NCBI GenBank assembly: GCA_003049465.1
Contig: PYSS01000212.1
Location: 1-36,147, forward strand
Source of the DNA: Magnaporthiopsis rhizophila
Lineage: Eukaryota > Ascomycota > Sordariomycetes > Magnaporthales > Magnaporthaceae
DNA: 36,147 bases
Reading direction: 5' to 3'
In this document: positions 35,040-36,147 of the stretch, piece by piece
How the letters are laid out: each line of letters starts with the position of its first letter
Position numbering within the stretch: position 1 is the first letter of the stretch
Made by a program: the position numbers and the translations under genes
Notes under the pieces: generated by a model
Told to the model about the DNA's origin: nothing
Seen by the model: only the letters and a program-made list of their open reading frames with translations
Databases searched by the model: none

Positions 35040-35560
35040 CCCTATAATTGGCCCAATCCGGAAATAACAGAGAAAAATTGGGGGCCAGCAAATTTGAAAG
35101 TATAATAAAGGCTTATACGGCCGCCTTTTCGGCCTTTTCCTATTTAACCTGCTCCAGTTCCTTAATATTACTAATCCTGCGGCGAATTGTGCGGGTCAGT
35201 TTTTTATGCCATTATTTTTTTTATTTGCAAAAATACTCGATTTTTGCATTTATTAATAGATATGTTTTTTTTGCAGCCTTTAATTTTTTTTTTATACAAG
35301 CGTGCTAAATATTATAAATAAAAAGGTATTTGGAAAACGGGCCGAAAATATTGCAATAAAAATGCCCAAAACGAACGTACCGGTTGCAATAAAAACGGTT
35401 GCGCAAGGATGCATCACAATAAACAAAGCTGTTGGCTTTATAATTGGAATAAAAAGGTATAATAATAAAGAACAAAATAATGGAAACAAAAAGGTTATCT
35501 TAACGAACGGTCAAAAATATCGGCTTATATTTTTGCACCCGACCAAATATTTTATTAAAA
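35040..35560 (-). pseudogene. Antisense Cys-rich/coiled-coil frame in element A
   Basis: This is the counterpart of the frames in B and C: IFGRVQKYK near 35555, Cys-containing text ending CNIFGPF, a charged helix (KKLKAAKK..), RTIRRRISNIKELEQVK, a stop, EKAEKAAV and DWANYRVNPNFNL. It is degraded, with several stops. Confidence 0.45.
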
Positions 35561-35666
35561 AGGAACAGAAACGGGAAATAATAAGGAAAAAAGGTACTTA
35601 TTATTAATAAAAGGATGGGGTTGCAGGTTTTGATTAAAGGGATTTGGCCTAAAAGGGAAAATCTGA

Positions 35667-36054
35667 TATTATAACCATAACTGGTAAAGGACAAAAGGGC
35701 TGGGGCTAACCCTTAGCAAAATGCCTTTACCCCGTAATTATAAAGGCCAGATGGCCGATTAACCAAGGCCAGAAAAGAGTTACATAATTAGGCATTTACC
35801 TAAACACAAATAATATATTTATTATAAATATAATAAATATAGCACAATAATATATTCATTATAAATATAACAAATATAACACAAATATAATATAAAATTT
35901 ACAAATATATAAAAAAAAATCCTTATTATATTAAATAATTTTAATTAAGATTTTAATATTAATTAACCTAAATTAGCTCCAAAGCACTTTTTTGGGCAAG
36001 CAATCAGAACCTTTATTATTATCCCAATTCCTAGCACAAGCCCCTTTGTGAAAA
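35667..36054 (+). repeat. 3' LTR of element A, truncated by the telomere
   Basis: It begins TATTATAACCATAACTGG after a purine tract and follows the 5' LTR of A through the paired ATAT..TATAAATATAACA units up to TTGTGAAAAT. The last ~61 bp expected from the 5' LTR (14676-14736) are absent, and telomere repeats begin instead. Confidence 0.9.
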
Positions 36055-36147
36055 TAGGGTTAGGGTTAGGGTTAGGGTTAGGGTTAGGGTTAGGGTTAGG
36101 GTTAGGGTTAGGGTTAGGGTTAGGGTTAGGGTTAGGGTTAGGGTTAG
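36055..36147 (+). repeat. Telomere, TTAGGG repeats
   Basis: TAGGG is followed by 14 perfect TTAGGG units and TTAG, 93 bp in all, running to the end of the window. The G-rich strand reads outward, so this is the right end of a chromosome. The T at 36055 could belong to the LTR or to the repeat. Confidence 0.98.

Larger units (their letters stand above)
14287..36054 (+). mobile_element. Element A: Ty3/gypsy chromovirus, host of two nested insertions
   Basis: A is a forward element with a 450-bp 5' LTR (14287-14736) and a 3' LTR starting at 35667 that is cut off by telomere repeats. Its internal part is split into 14737-16309, 23643-26560 and 33859-35666 by elements B and C. Each junction continues at the homologous position seen uninterrupted in B (about 18424 and 21350). 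Removing both inserts and one copy of each duplication leaves about 7.14 kb, or about 7.2 kb with the lost LTR end, which matches B and C. It is heavily RIP-mutated and cannot be active. Confidence 0.9.

Noticed and set aside
1..36147. CRISPR arrays, bacterial operon signals, tRNA or rRNA genes
   Set aside because: No regularly spaced repeats with unique spacers, no ribosome-binding-site patterns and no recognisable tRNA or rRNA cores. The genome is eukaryotic.

Overview
This window looks like the right-hand end of a chromosome from a filamentous ascomycete, probably a Sordariomycete. The evidence is: TTAGGG telomere repeats at the extreme 3' end; GC-rich genes with short GT..AG introns; fungus-type ankyrin/subtilase proteins; and about 22.5 kb of very AT-rich, stop-riddled LTR retrotransposons showing the C-to-T and G-to-A decay expected of repeat-induced point mutation (RIP). 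A genus cannot be assigned from the sequence alone.

Layout. 1-301 is an AT-rich flank. 302-13113 is a GC-rich island with three protein genes: (i) a giant minus-strand ankyrin-repeat protein whose last exon, reached through a 134-nt intron, completes a ZZ-type zinc finger; (ii) a divergently transcribed 1230-aa protein with degenerate ankyrin repeats, a charged coiled coil, a conserved fungal pre-protease domain and a C-terminal subtilisin-like (S8) domain with Asp/His/Ser in place; (iii) a single-exon 320-aa protein of a family I cannot name, with a Gly-rich, beta-prone middle. Repeat-sensor proteins, an intracellular subtilase and a small partner resemble the composition of fungal allorecognition and cell-death clusters such as HET-Q2/HET-Q1. 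That function is inference.

13225-36054 is a nest of Ty3/gypsy chromoviruses. A reverse-oriented LTR relic (E, 13225-13580) is followed by a reverse LTR plus short internal piece (D, 13581-14286), which is cut by a forward element A (5' LTR at 14287). A was hit twice: by complete forward element B (16310-23637, 476-bp LTRs, 5-bp duplication ATAAT) and by complete reverse element C (26561-33853, 462-bp LTRs, 5-bp duplication ATTAT). With both removed, A rejoins into one element of about 7.2 kb. Its 3' LTR is cut short at about 36054, where telomere repeats begin directly, so the chromosome end appears to have broken inside A and healed there. The distal parts of A, D and probably E were lost.

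All three elements have the same plan: Gag with a zinc knuckle, an extra coding region, protease, reverse transcriptase, RNase H, integrase and chromodomain. All have lost catalytic acids (for example YLDD to YLNN). Between pol and the 3' LTR each carries an antisense reading frame for a Cys-rich, coiled-coil protein. No tRNA, rRNA or CRISPR array was seen.
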